Source: Rhodopseudomonas sp. (GTDB lineage: Bacteria > Pseudomonadota > Alphaproteobacteria > Rhizobiales > Xanthobacteraceae). Taken from it: a stretch of 64,000 nt of DNA. Within the stretch, counting starts at the first letter, position 1; the number at the start of each line of letters is the position of its first letter. The stretch lies in assembly GCF_013377015.1 (NCBI RefSeq), contig NZ_JACABA010000001.1:1444756-1508755 (forward strand), in the 5' to 3' direction. This document shows positions 44,314 through 56,019 of this stretch, one piece after another. The notes below the pieces were generated by a model. That model saw nothing but the letters and a program-made list of their open reading frames with translations. It did no database searches and was not told the DNA's origin. Both the position numbers and the translations under genes were made by a program.

Positions 44314-45297
44314 CTACGCCCGGGGGTGCGCGGTCTTGTAGACCTCGAACAGCCGTTCGGTGTCGATCCCAGTATAGATCTGCGTGGTCGACAGCGAGGC
44401 GTGGCCGAGCAGCTCCTGGATCGCGCGCAGATCGCCGCCGCGGCTTAGAAGGTGGGTTGCGAATGAGTGGCGCAAGGCGTGCGGCGTGGCTGAATCGGGC
44501 AGGCCCAACGCCCCGCGCAGCCGCTCCATGGTGAGCTGAATGATTCGCGGACTGAGCGGACCGCCGCGGGCGCCGACGAACATCGGCCCTTCCGGCGGCA
44601 GCGGATGCGGACAGACCGCCGCGTATTCGGCAATCAATGCCAGCACGTTGTGCAGCACCGGCACCATTCGGGTCTTGTTGCCCTTGCCAAGCACGATCAA
44701 GGTGTCGCCGGCGCCGGGCGCCGGCACGTCGCGGCGCTTCAGGCCCAGCGCTTCGGAGATTCGCAGCCCGGAGCCGTACAACAGCCCCATCACCGCGGCG
44801 TCGCGCGCCCAAATCCAAGGCTCGCGATTTTCCCCGGCGCGCTCGTCGGCGTCGGCCAGGCGTTTGGCGCCAACGATCTGGATCGGTTTCGGAAGGCTCT
44901 TACCGACTTTCGGCGCGCGAATCGCTGACAGCGCCCCGACCCGACCGTTGCCTTCACGTTCGAGAAATCGCCCGAACGAGCGCATCCCGGCCAGTGCCCG
45001 CATCAGCGAGCGGCCGCCGATCTCGTCGGCCCGCCGCGCCGCCATGAAGCCGCGGACGTCGCTGGCTTCCAACTCGGCAAATCGCCGCAGCGACACCCGC
45101 TCGCCCCAATGCTGGCTAAGAAAGATCAGGAACTGGCGGACGTCGCGGCTGTAGGCTTCCAGCGTCTTCGGCGACAGCCGGCGTTCGGCGCGCAGATGCG
45201 CCAGCCAGCGGGTCATTTCTGCGGCGATATCGGCGCCGGCGCAATCGAGTTCAATCGGCGCGATGACGCTGGTCGGTTTGGCCTTTGACGGGATCAT
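44314..45297 (-). CDS. xerC: Tyrosine recombinase XerC
   Basis: Resolves chromosome dimers at dif with XerD. The 327-residue product has the N-terminal SAM-like domain (WLAHLRAERRLSPKTLEAYSRDVRQFLIF) and the catalytic set Arg179 (GSGLRISE), Lys205 (GKGNKTR), His273-x-x-Arg276 (PHALRHSFATHLL), His299 (LLGHASLSTTQ) and Tyr308 (TQIYT), all intact. XerC rather than XerD is chosen from the synteny with priA. It is divergent from priA, with 90 bases between the starts. It is not associated with integrase-type mobile genes. Confidence 0.93.
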   Translation of the reverse strand: MIPSKAKPTSVIAPIELDCAGADIAAEMTRWLAHLRAERRLSPKTLEAYSRDVRQFLIFLSQHWGERVSLRRFAELEASDVRGFMAARRADEIGGRSLMRALAGMRSFGRFLEREGNGRVGALSAIRAPKVGKSLPKPIQIVGAKRLADADERAGENREPWIWARDAAVMGLLYGSGLRISEALGLKRRDVPAPGAGDTLIVLGKGNKTRMVPVLHNVLALIAEYAAVCPHPLPPEGPMFVGARGGPLSPRIIQLTMERLRGALGLPDSATPHALRHSFATHLLSRGGDLRAIQELLGHASLSTTQIYTGIDTERLFEVYKTAHPRA

Positions 45298-45386
45298 GGG
45301 CTGCTCGAGCGCGCGATGCGCGTATAGGTGATATTATCAGATTTCCTTTCGCTTTGATGAATCATCCCCGCGAGCCCGATTCCCCG

Positions 45387-47591
45387 ATGGACAATTTCTC
45401 GCGCAGTGGCCCGCCATTGACCACCCGCGTGGTCGATGTGCTGCTGCCGGTCGCGCTCGACCACGCCTATTCCTACCGGGTGCCACGCGGAACCGAGCTG
45501 AAGCCCGGCGACGTGGTCAGCGTACCACTCGGAGCGCGCGAGGTGATCGGCGTGGTGTGGGCGGACAACCCCAACCCCGATCCGCGCCTGCACAATCGCC
45601 TCAAGGAGGTCGGCGAAAAGCTCGACGTGCCGCCGCTGCGGAACGAATTGCGCAGCCTGGTCGACTGGGTCGCCAATTACACCTTGTCGGCGCGGGGCAT
45701 GGTGCTGCGCATGACACTGCGGATGGGCGAGCATCTTGGCCCCGAACGGGTGCGGATGGGGGTGCGGCTGGTCGGCGAAAAGCCGCGCCGCATGACTCCG
45801 GCGCGGAGCCGCCTGATCGAAATCCTGTCGGACCGGTTGCTGCACGGCAAATCCGACGTGGCCAAGGAGGCCGGTTGCAGCGCCGGGGTAATTGACGGGC
45901 TGGTCGACGAGGGCACGCTGGCGGTCGAGCCGATGCCGCGCGCGCTGGCGGCGCCGGCGCCGGACCCGGAATTCTGCGCTCCGGATTTTTCGCCGGACCA
46001 GAAAGTCGCGGCGGAGGCGATGACCGCGCTGGCGGCGGCGGGCGGCTTTCAGGTCGCCCTGCTCGACGGCGTCACCGGCTCCGGCAAGACTGAAGTGTAT
46101 TTCGAGGCGGTGGCCGAGATCATCCGCCGCGGCCAGCAGACCCTGATCCTGATGCCGGAAATCGCCCTGACCGGACAGTTTCTCGATCGCTTTGCGCTGC
46201 GCTTCGGGGTCCGGCCGCTGGAATGGCATTCCGAGCTCACGCCGCGCACCCGCGCCCGCAACTGGGCGGCGATCGCCGAAGGCAGCGCGCCAATCGTGGT
46301 CGGCGCGCGCTCGTCGCTGTTCCTGCCTTACGCGAATCTCGGCTTGATCATCGTCGATGAGGAGCATGACCAGGCCTACAAGCAGGACGAAGGCGTGCAC
46401 TATCACGCCCGTGACATGGCGGTAGTTCGCGCCTCGATCGCCAAGATCCCGATCGTACTGTCGTCGGCGACGCCGTCGGTGGAGACCGAGGTCAACGCCC
46501 GCAAGGGTCGTTATCAGCGCATCGTGCTGCCGGCCCGATTCGGCGGACAGCACATGCCGCATATCGAAGCCATCGACCTGCGCCGCTTCGCCCCGCCGCG
46601 CGGCCGCTTCGTTTCGCCGCTGCTGGCCGAACAGATCGGCATCGCGATCGAGCGCCGCGAACAGGCGCTGCTATTTCTCAATCGCCGCGGCTATGCGCCG
46701 CTGACGCTATGCCGGGCCTGCGGCCGTCGCTTCGCCTGCACGATCTGCGACGCCTGGCTGGTCGATCACCGGTTTCGGCAGCGACTGGTGTGCCACCACT
46801 GCGGCTTCTCGATGCCGCGGCCGCGGATCTGCCCGCATTGCAGCGCGGAGGAATCGCTGGTCGCGGTCGGCCCCGGCGTCGAGCGATTGCAGGAAGAAGC
46901 AGCGGCGCTGTTTCCCAATGCCCGCACCATGGTGCTGTCGAGCGACCTGATCACCTCGATCGAGACCATGCGCAGCGAGCTCAACGAAATCGCCGAAGGC
47001 CGGGTCGACATCATCATCGGCACCCAGCTGGTAGCCAAGGGCCATAATTTTCCCCGGCTCAATCTGGTCGGCGTGATCGACGCCGATCTCGGACTCGGCA
47101 ATGGCGATCCGCGCGCCGCCGAACGCACCTACCAATTGCTGAACCAGGTGATCGGTCGCGCCGGCCGCGACCAGGGCCGCGGCGTCGGTTACCTGCAAAC
47201 CCATCAGCCGGAACATCCGGTGATGAAGGCGCTGGTCGCCTGCGATCGTGAGGCGTTCTATGCCAGCGAGATCGATGCGCGCGAGCGCACCGGCTACCCG
47301 CCGTTCGGGCGGCTGGCGAGTCTGATCGTGTCCGCCGGCGACCGCCCCACTGCGGAGGGTTATGCCCGGCAACTCGCGGCGATCGCGCCGCTCGACGAGC
47401 GAATCAAGGTGCTGGGTCCGGCAGAGGCGCCGCTCGCGGTGATCAAGGGCCGCTACCGGTTCCGGATATTGCTGAAGTCGCCGCGGAATGTCGATCTGTC
47501 GAATTACTTGCGGCAATGGCTCGCGGCCGGTCCAAAGACCAGGGGAAACCTGAAGCTCGAAGTCGATGTCGATCCGCAGAGCTTTTTGTAG
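45387..47591 (+). CDS. priA: Primosomal protein N' (replication restart helicase)
   Basis: 3'-5' DNA helicase that reloads the replisome at stalled forks. With the ATG at 45387 the product is 734 residues, close to the usual length; an ATG at 45357 adds 10 residues. N-terminal DNA-binding part (VVDVLLPVALDHAYSYRVP), Walker A DGVTGSGKTE, DEEHDQAYKQDE, and the Zn-binding cysteine block (CRACGRRFACTICDAWL...CHHCGFSMPRPRICPHC) are intact. GTQLVAKGHNFPRLNLVGVIDAD is a helicase motif. Confidence 0.95.
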   Translation: MDNFSRSGPPLTTRVVDVLLPVALDHAYSYRVPRGTELKPGDVVSVPLGAREVIGVVWADNPNPDPRLHNRLKEVGEKLDVPPLRNELRSLVDWVANYTLSARGMVLRMTLRMGEHLGPERVRMGVRLVGEKPRRMTPARSRLIEILSDRLLHGKSDVAKEAGCSAGVIDGLVDEGTLAVEPMPRALAAPAPDPEFCAPDFSPDQKVAAEAMTALAAAGGFQVALLDGVTGSGKTEVYFEAVAEIIRRGQQTLILMPEIALTGQFLDRFALRFGVRPLEWHSELTPRTRARNWAAIAEGSAPIVVGARSSLFLPYANLGLIIVDEEHDQAYKQDEGVHYHARDMAVVRASIAKIPIVLSSATPSVETEVNARKGRYQRIVLPARFGGQHMPHIEAIDLRRFAPPRGRFVSPLLAEQIGIAIERREQALLFLNRRGYAPLTLCRACGRRFACTICDAWLVDHRFRQRLVCHHCGFSMPRPRICPHCSAEESLVAVGPGVERLQEEAAALFPNARTMVLSSDLITSIETMRSELNEIAEGRVDIIIGTQLVAKGHNFPRLNLVGVIDADLGLGNGDPRAAERTYQLLNQVIGRAGRDQGRGVGYLQTHQPEHPVMKALVACDREAFYASEIDARERTGYPPFGRLASLIVSAGDRPTAEGYARQLAAIAPLDERIKVLGPAEAPLAVIKGRYRFRILLKSPRNVDLSNYLRQWLAAGPKTRGNLKLEVDVDPQSFL

Positions 47592-47734
47592 TTCACTTCA
47601 ACAGTTTATCACGTGTCGGCCATGGTCGGGAGCCGATTCCTCTCCGTGTCTTGGATGAAATGCCTGATCTGGCTCTCCGAATTTCCCGGCCAGGCTCTCA
47701 GGATGAGGCGGAGAGCGCGCCGCCAAAGCCGCAC

Positions 47735-47774
47735 AAACAACGAAGCCTGCCGTCATTGGCGACGGCAGGCTTCG
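47735..47774 (-). terminator. Rho-independent terminator of the RlpA-like gene
   Basis: A perfect 14-bp stem (CGAAGCCTGCCGTC at 47741-47754, GACGGCAGGCTTCG at 47761-47774) with a 6-base loop. On the minus strand it is followed by TTGTTTGTG. It lies between convergent priA and the RlpA-like gene and may serve both. The rest of the 264-base spacer shows no gene. Confidence 0.75.
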
Positions 47775-47855
47775 ATATGGCACGCGAGATCTCGCGGCCG
47801 AACTCAACGCAACGATGTGGTTGACTGATTGAAGTATGTAACCCGCTTCGCGCGG

Positions 47856-48329
47856 TTACATCACTTCCGCGACCACCATGCCGACGCCGCGGCTGGTGAG
47901 GCCGATCGCGCGCGCGGCGCCGGTCGACAGATCGAGCACACGGCCGCGAACGAACGGGCCGCGATCATTGACGGTGACGACCACGCTGCGGCCGCCATGG
48001 GTGACCTTGAGCTGAGTGCCGAACGGCAAGCTGCGGTGCGCCGCCGTCATGGCGCTCTGGTTGAAGCGCTGACCCGACGCGGTGCGGCTGCCGGACTCGT
48101 TGCCATAATACGACGCCATCCCGGAGAAGCTGCGCGACGAACCGCCGCCGACCGAGGCATTGGCATTCTTCCAATCGTGGTGGGCGTGATGACGGTGGTG
48201 ATGGCCCCGGTGCGATTTCGCCGACGCTTCGGTCACAGCCCCGCTGAGCAAAAAAGTCGCGGCAATCAACGCAACCGCGGTACGCGGTCGGGATTGAATT
48301 CTCGGCGTCGATGTCTTGGTTTGCAGCAT
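47856..48329 (-). CDS. rlpA: RlpA-like septal/peptidoglycan protein
   Basis: Double-psi beta-barrel protein; RlpA of Pseudomonas is a lytic transglycosylase acting on naked glycan at septa. The 157-residue product starts MLQTKTSTPRIQSRPRT at an ATG preceded by AAGGAT. It has a signal peptide (TAVALIAATFLLSGAVTEASA), a His-rich stretch (HRGHHHRHHAHH) and the barrel with SGMASYYG, SGQRFNQSAMTAAHRSLPFGTQLKVTH and VVVTVNDRGPFVRGRVLDLSTGAARAIG. The catalytic-type residues (E/D region of YYGNES and NDRGPF) are kept. There is no SPOR domain, unlike E. coli RlpA. Confidence 0.88.
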   Translation of the reverse strand: MLQTKTSTPRIQSRPRTAVALIAATFLLSGAVTEASAKSHRGHHHRHHAHHDWKNANASVGGGSSRSFSGMASYYGNESGSRTASGQRFNQSAMTAAHRSLPFGTQLKVTHGGRSVVVTVNDRGPFVRGRVLDLSTGAARAIGLTSRGVGMVVAEVM

Positions 48330-48572
48330 ATATAAATCCTTAGAATAGTATTGCCGTTCATGTGGCAAGTGGAACCCCCGTCCCGTTTTCGCTAACGGAC
48401 CGTTTCGCTGCGTAATGAGGCGACAAATTGGCGCTCAGTTGGCTGCTTTCTGTCCTGAAATATCTTGTGATGCAGTGCGATAAATCAAAAATTAACGATT
48501 CTAGTGGCTAGACAGATCGACGTACGCCATTCGTATACGTAGAAATACTATGGATTTGAGTCTTATTTTCCT
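48330..48572. other. AT-rich region upstream of the RlpA-like gene
   Basis: First part of the 638-base gap before atpH. It holds the RlpA-like gene's promoter on the minus strand and a marked AT-rich stretch (about 48460-48570) unlike the surrounding high-GC sequence. Short open frames at 48501-48801 have no family resemblance or good start signals. A small CCGTT/AACGG hairpin is at 48383-48398. Confidence 0.45.
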
Positions 48573-48655
48573 GAAGACTTGCTCAGGCAAATAGTGCCAA
48601 GTTGATCCAAGTCGGAACCAAGTCTTCCGGTCGGCACCAAGTCTTCCGAAGTCGG
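48573..48655. repeat. Short direct and inverted repeats upstream of atpH
   Basis: CCAAGTCTTCCGGTCGGCA (48618-48636) is followed at once by CCAAGTCTTCCGAAGTCGG (48637-48655), a near-identical 19-base tandem repeat; a partial unit CCAAGTCGGAA precedes at 48607. GAAGACTTG at 48573-48581 is the inverted copy of the CAAGTCTTC core in both units. Could be regulator binding sites or a decayed element. Confidence 0.55.
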
Positions 48656-48888
48656 CGCGGCTCATGACGCCGAACCGCAGGCCGGCCAGCATGGCGGCAC
48701 CTGCGAACCCAAGTTACGTCGGCAAATTTTCCGCGAAGCGAATCGGCAATGGCGGCATCGTCTTGCAACATCGCGTCGTCGCGCACGCCACCGTGTTGCA
48801 CCTGCGCGCGCGCTATGTTAGCAAAGCCGCGATTTTAAGGTCGCCGGCTACGATCGTACCGGTCAGAAATCGAAGTCCCGCTTGAATT

Positions 48889-48933
48889 CCAAGGACTTGA
48901 ACCGTCAAGCGCCGCACCTTGGCGACGGTTTTT
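48889..48933 (+). promoter_or_regulatory. Attenuator-like competing hairpins in the atp operon leader
   Basis: ACCGTC (48901-48906) pairs with GACGGT (48924-48929), with an inner GCC/GGC helix, and is followed directly by TTTTT (48929-48933): an intrinsic-terminator form 35 bases before the atpH start. Two alternative pairings would break it: CCAAGG (48889-48894) with CCTTGG (48917-48922), and CTTGA (48896-48900) with TCAAG (48905-48909). Regulation is inferred from structure only. Confidence 0.45.
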
Positions 48934-48967
48934 CCCTTGCGAATTTGACAGCAAGAAGAGCGCGTCT

Positions 48968-51062
<2,095 letters not shown>

Positions 51063-51068
51063 GTTGCC

Positions 51069-51153
51069 GTCATGGCCGGGCCTGTCCCGGCCATCCACGT
51101 TTTCGCGTGGAAATTCAGAGCCGTGGATGCCCGGGACGAGCCCGGGCATGACG
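51069..51153. repeat. Palindromic intergenic repeat (GTCATGGCCGGGCC type) in the atpA-atpG spacer
   Basis: GTCATGGCCGGGCCTGTCCC... (from 51069) and ...GGGACGAGCCCGGGCATGAC (ending 51152) form inverted arms, with CCACG/CGTGG closing the centre. The element fills most of the 143-base atpA-atpG spacer of a co-transcribed operon. Such repeats are dispersed in Bradyrhizobium-like genomes. It would form a long mRNA hairpin. Confidence 0.75.
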
Positions 51154-51205
51154 AACGAGGAGTTTGCGATCAGGCAATGCGCCGGATCGCCGGGGTGGAC
51201 TGAGA

Positions 51206-52081
51206 ATGGCTTCACTTAAAGACATGCGCGTCCGCATCGCCTCGACCAAGGCGACGCAGAAGATCACCAAGGCGATGCAGATGGTGGCTGCGTCGAAGCT
51301 GCGCCGCGCCCAGATGGCGGCGGAAGCAGCGCGGCCCTATGCCGAGAAGATGGACGCGGTGATTTCCAACATCGCCAGCGCGGCGGCCGGTCCCGGCGCC
51401 CCGGTATTGCTGGCCGGCACCGGCAGCGATCAGGTGCATCTGTTCCTGGTCTGCACCGGTGAGCGTGGCCTGTCCGGCGCCTTCAACTCCTCGATCGTGC
51501 GGCTGGCCCGCGAACGCGCGCTGGCGTTGATGAACCAGGGCAAGCAGGTCAAGTTCTTCTGCGTCGGCCGCAAGGGCTACGAGCAGCTGCGCCGCAACTT
51601 CGACAAGCAGATCATCGAGAATGTCGAGCTGCGCTCAGTGCGCCAGCTCGGCTTCGTCAACGCCGAAGACATCGCCGCCAAGGTGATCGCCCGCTTCAAC
51701 GCCGGTGAATTCGACGTCTGCACGCTGTTTTATTCGCGGTTCAAGTCGGTGATCTCGCAGATTCCGACCGCGCAGCAGATCATTCCGCTGGTGGTCGAGG
51801 CGCCCGCCGCCAATGCCGGCCCCGCCACCTCCTATGAATACGAGCCTGAAGAGGACGAGATCCTCGCCGGGTTGCTGCCGCGCAACCTCGCGGTGCAGAT
51901 TTTTCGCGCGCTGCTTGAGAACAATGCCTCGTTCTACGGCGCGCAGATGAGCGCGATGGACAACGCCACCCGCAACGCCGGCGACATGATCAGGAAGCAG
52001 ACCCTGATCTACAACCGCACGCGGCAGGCGATGATCACCAAGGAGCTGATCGAGATCATCTCCGGCGCCGAGGCGATCTAG
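51206..52081 (+). CDS. atpG: ATP synthase F1 gamma subunit
   Basis: Central rotor shaft of F1. The 291-residue product starts [36 protein letters not shown], the conserved N-terminal helix; an earlier in-frame start would lie next to the repeat and was rejected. [20 protein letters not shown] is the conserved Rossmann-like segment, and [41 protein letters not shown] the C-terminal helix. Confidence 0.98.
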   Translation: MASLKDMRVRIASTKATQKITKAMQMVAASKLRRAQMAAEAARPYAEKMDAVISNIASAAAGPGAPVLLAGTGSDQVHLFLVCTGERGLSGAFNSSIVRLARERALALMNQGKQVKFFCVGRKGYEQLRRNFDKQIIENVELRSVRQLGFVNAEDIAAKVIARFNAGEFDVCTLFYSRFKSVISQIPTAQQIIPLVVEAPAANAGPATSYEYEPEEDEILAGLLPRNLAVQIFRALLENNASFYGAQMSAMDNATRNAGDMIRKQTLIYNRTRQAMITKELIEIISGAEAI

Positions 52082-52124
52082 CGACAACAGGACACCATAC
52101 CGGTCGAAGCCGACCGTGGTTTGA

Positions 52125-53582
<1,458 letters not shown>

Positions 53583-53592
53583 CAACTCAAGC

Positions 53593-53693
53593 CTCACCCT
53601 GAGGAGCCGACCGCAGGTCGGCGTCTCGAAGGGTGACGAACAACTCTCTCATCCTTCGAGACGCGCGCCGACGGCGCGCTCCTCAGGATGAGG
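53593..53693. repeat. Tandem inverted repeats (CTCACCCTGAGGAG type) in the atpD-atpC spacer
   Basis: Two hairpin-forming units in opposite order: CTCACCCTGAGGAG...CTCGAAGGGTGA (53594-53637) and CTCATCCTTCGAGACGC...CTCCTCAGGATGAG (53649-53693). Each unit has a GC-rich inner palindrome (CCGACC...GGTCGG; GCGCGCCGACGGCGCGC). The whole element fills the atpD-atpC spacer. It is a widely dispersed repeat family in this taxon. No gene encoded. Confidence 0.75.
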
Positions 53694-53712
53694 CCAGCGG
53701 ATGAGCATAGCG

Positions 53713-54120
53713 ATGGCCACCTTCCACTTCGATCTCGTCTCGCCGGAAAAGCTGGCGTTCTCCGGTGAAGTCGACCAGGTCGACATCCCGGGCGTCGAGG
53801 GCGATTTCGGCGTGCTCGCCGGCCACGCGCCGGTGGTGGCGACGATTCGCCCGGGAATCCTGACCGTGACCGCTGCCGGCAGCCAGCAGAAGATCGTGGT
53901 GCTCGGCGGCCTCGCCGAAGTCTCCGACAAGGGCCTCACCGTGCTGGCCGACGTCGCCACCGCATTGCCCGAGCTCGATGTCGCGAGCTTCGCCGAGACG
54001 ATTTCCAGCATGGAAGCCAAGCTGCCCGAGAAGGTCGGCGATGAACTCGATCGCGCGATCGAGCGGCTGGATCACTACAAGAGCATCCAGCACCAGATCA
54101 GCACCACGGCGATGCATTAA
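53713..54120 (+). CDS. atpC: ATP synthase F1 epsilon subunit
   Basis: Rotor subunit that inhibits ATP hydrolysis. With the ATG at 53713 the product is 135 residues ([48 protein letters not shown]); an ATG at 53701 adds four residues. The N-terminal beta-sandwich and the helical C-terminus ([18 protein letters not shown]) are both present. It is the last gene of atpHAGDC. A palindromic repeat follows 36 bases after the stop. Confidence 0.97.
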   Translation: MATFHFDLVSPEKLAFSGEVDQVDIPGVEGDFGVLAGHAPVVATIRPGILTVTAAGSQQKIVVLGGLAEVSDKGLTVLADVATALPELDVASFAETISSMEAKLPEKVGDELDRAIERLDHYKSIQHQISTTAMH

Positions 54121-54156
54121 GCCGAACGTCGGCTTTCAAGCACGAACTTCAGATTC

Positions 54157-54270
54157 GTCATTCCGGGGCGCGGGTCGGCGCAAAGCGCTGATCCGCGAAC
54201 CCGGAATCTCGCGTGCGGGGCAAGATTCCGGGTTCACTCGCAGCTGCCGCTGCTCGCGCCCCGGAATGAC
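54157..54270. repeat. Palindromic intergenic repeat (GTCATTCCGGGGCGCG type), copy 2
   Basis: Same family as 31702-31813: outer arms GTCATTCCGGGGCGCG and GCGCCCCGGAATGAC, inner CGAACCCGGAATCTCGCG and AAGATTCCGGGTTC. It lies between atpC and the convergent Nudix gene and may act as a transcript end for both. Confidence 0.8.
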
Positions 54271-54293
54271 CGACTCCAATACAGAAGGCCCGC

Positions 54294-54818
54294 TCACGCG
54301 AATCCGGCAAAGCACCGCGCCACTTCGAGATAGACCTCGCGCCGGAACGGCACCACCAGGTCGGCGACGCGATCGAGCCGTTCCCAGCGCCAGGCGTCGA
54401 ATTCCGGCGGCTGGCCGTTGCGGGTGGCGAGCGGGTCGATCTCGCTGTCGGCGCCGGTGAAGCGCAGCGCGAACCATTTCTGGCGCTGGCCGCGGAAATG
54501 CCCGAGCCGGTGGTACGGTCCATGATACGGCGGAAATTCGTAGGCCAGCCAGCCGGTCTCGCCGAGATGGTCGGCATGGTGGACGCCGGTCTCTTCCCAC
54601 AATTCGCGCATCACCGCGACGCGCGGCTCCTCGCCGGGGTCGACACCACCCTGCGGCATCTGCCAATCGAGGCCGGGCAGCACGATTTCCGGCCCGTCAT
54701 CCTTGAAGCGGTGGCCGATCAGAACCCGGCCTCGCGCGTTGAACAGCGCGATCCCGACGTTGAGCCGGTACAGCGGCTCCGTCGTCGATCCGGCATCGGT
54801 GCTGCTGATCAGGTCCAT
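54294..54818 (-). CDS. RppH-type RNA pyrophosphohydrolase (Nudix), paralogue 1
   Basis: Predicted to remove pyrophosphate from the 5' triphosphate of mRNA, or to hydrolyse diadenosine polyphosphates. The 174-residue product starts MDLISSTDAGSTTEPLYRLNVGIALFN after GGAGCGAAGGGCC. The Nudix box is complete at 57-79 (GGVDPGEEPRVAVMRELWEETGV). [14 protein letters not shown] and EFDAWRWERLDRVADLVVPFRREVY are RppH/IalA hallmarks. It is closely related to the gene at 57144-57647. Confidence 0.9.
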   Translation of the reverse strand: MDLISSTDAGSTTEPLYRLNVGIALFNARGRVLIGHRFKDDGPEIVLPGLDWQMPQGGVDPGEEPRVAVMRELWEETGVHHADHLGETGWLAYEFPPYHGPYHRLGHFRGQRQKWFALRFTGADSEIDPLATRNGQPPEFDAWRWERLDRVADLVVPFRREVYLEVARCFAGFA

Positions 54819-54911
54819 GGCCCTTCGCTCCGATGGCTTTTCGCCTGTCGGCTGAATTTGGCAACTATGGTGCACAATGCCGGTTCCGAGCATTGCGTTA
54901 CCGCAAACGCC

Positions 54912-55859
54912 TCAGGCACTCAGCAGCTGACGGAAATATGAAATGGTTTCCTGAAGCCCGTCGCGGAGGCCGACCTTCGGTTCCCATTGCAGTTCAGTCC
55001 GCGCCAGCGTGATGTCGGGCTGACGCTGCTGCGGATCATCTGACGGCAACGGCAGAAAGATCAGCTTCGATTTGGAGTCTGTCATTTCGATGATGGTCTC
55101 GGCGAGTTGCTTGACGCTGTGTTCGGTCGGGTTGCCGAGATTGACCGGGCCGATGAAGTCGTCCGGCTTCGCCATCAGCCGGGTAATGCCGTCGAGCAGA
55201 TCGGTCACATAGCAGAACGAGCGGGTCTGGCTGCCGTCGCCGTAGATCGTGATGTCCTCGTTCGACAGCGCCTGGACGATGAAATTCGACACCACGCGAC
55301 CGTCATTGGGATGCATCCGCGGACCGTAGGTGTTGAAGATTCGCGCGACCTTGATCCGCACCTTGTGCTGACGGTGGTAATCGAAGAACAGCGTCTCGGC
55401 GGCGCGCTTGCCTTCGTCATAGCAGGCGCGAATGCCGAGCGGATTGACGTGGCCCCAATAGCTTTCTGGCTGCGGATGTACGTGGGGATCGCCATAGACC
55501 TCGCTGGTCGAGGCCTGGAAGATCCGGGCGCGAGTGCGCTTGGCCAGCCCCAGCATGTTGATCGCCCCGTGCACGCTGGTCTTCAGCGTCTGCACCGGGT
55601 CGTGCTGATAATGGATCGGCGACGCCGGGCAGGCCAGATTGTAGATGTCGTCGACCTCGACATAGAGCGGAAAGGTCACGTCGTGGCGCATCACCTCGAA
55701 GCGCGGCGCGCCCACCAGATGCTCGATGTTGCGGCGCCAGCCGGTAAAGTAATTGTCGACGCAGAGCACTTCGTGCCCCGCCGCCAGCAGCAGGTCGCAC
55801 AGATGCGAGCCGATAAAGCCGGCGCCGCCGCTGATCAGAATCCGTCGAGATGCGCGCAT
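54912..55859 (-). CDS. UDP-glucuronate decarboxylase-like SDR epimerase
   Basis: Extended SDR that by similarity converts UDP-glucuronate to UDP-xylose, giving a donor for polysaccharide or lipopolysaccharide. The 315-residue product starts [24 protein letters not shown] after GGAGGACGGATC. The cofactor motif is GGAGFIG at 11-17; catalytic residues include STSEVYGD (117-124) and Tyr147-x3-Lys151. [23 protein letters not shown] and [12 protein letters not shown] are strongly UXS-like. It is 93 bases upstream of the Nudix gene on the same strand, and divergent from the glycosyltransferase. Confidence 0.88.
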   Translation of the reverse strand: MRASRRILISGGAGFIGSHLCDLLLAAGHEVLCVDNYFTGWRRNIEHLVGAPRFEVMRHDVTFPLYVEVDDIYNLACPASPIHYQHDPVQTLKTSVHGAINMLGLAKRTRARIFQASTSEVYGDPHVHPQPESYWGHVNPLGIRACYDEGKRAAETLFFDYHRQHKVRIKVARIFNTYGPRMHPNDGRVVSNFIVQALSNEDITIYGDGSQTRSFCYVTDLLDGITRLMAKPDDFIGPVNLGNPTEHSVKQLAETIIEMTDSKSKLIFLPLPSDDPQQRQPDITLARTELQWEPKVGLRDGLQETISYFRQLLSA

Positions 55860-56019
55860 GATCCGTCCTCCGCCGACGGCCAAAGCTGCATCCGACGACC
55901 CTGTTGGCCGCATTGAATGGCAAGAAACCCCATGCTAGGCAAGCCACGTTCCGCAGAACCTGGAACCGGCGCTGTCGTTGGCGCCCGGTGCCGCGCGCCG
56001 GACGCGGTGTTGGAATTTC

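Noticed and set aside
44314-45297. Phage-type integrase
   Set aside because: Length, N-terminal domain and the priA neighbourhood fit the housekeeping XerC; no att sites or phage genes nearby.
47598-47807. Small minus-strand frame after priA
   Set aside because: Overlaps the strong terminator hairpin and has no family features.
48501-48885. Three small open frames upstream of atpH
   Set aside because: They overlap each other on both strands, cover the short repeats, and have no ribosome binding site or similarity.
53593-53693. Possible CRISPR-like repeats in the atp operon
   Set aside because: Only two units in inverted order with no regular spacers; fits a dispersed palindromic repeat.
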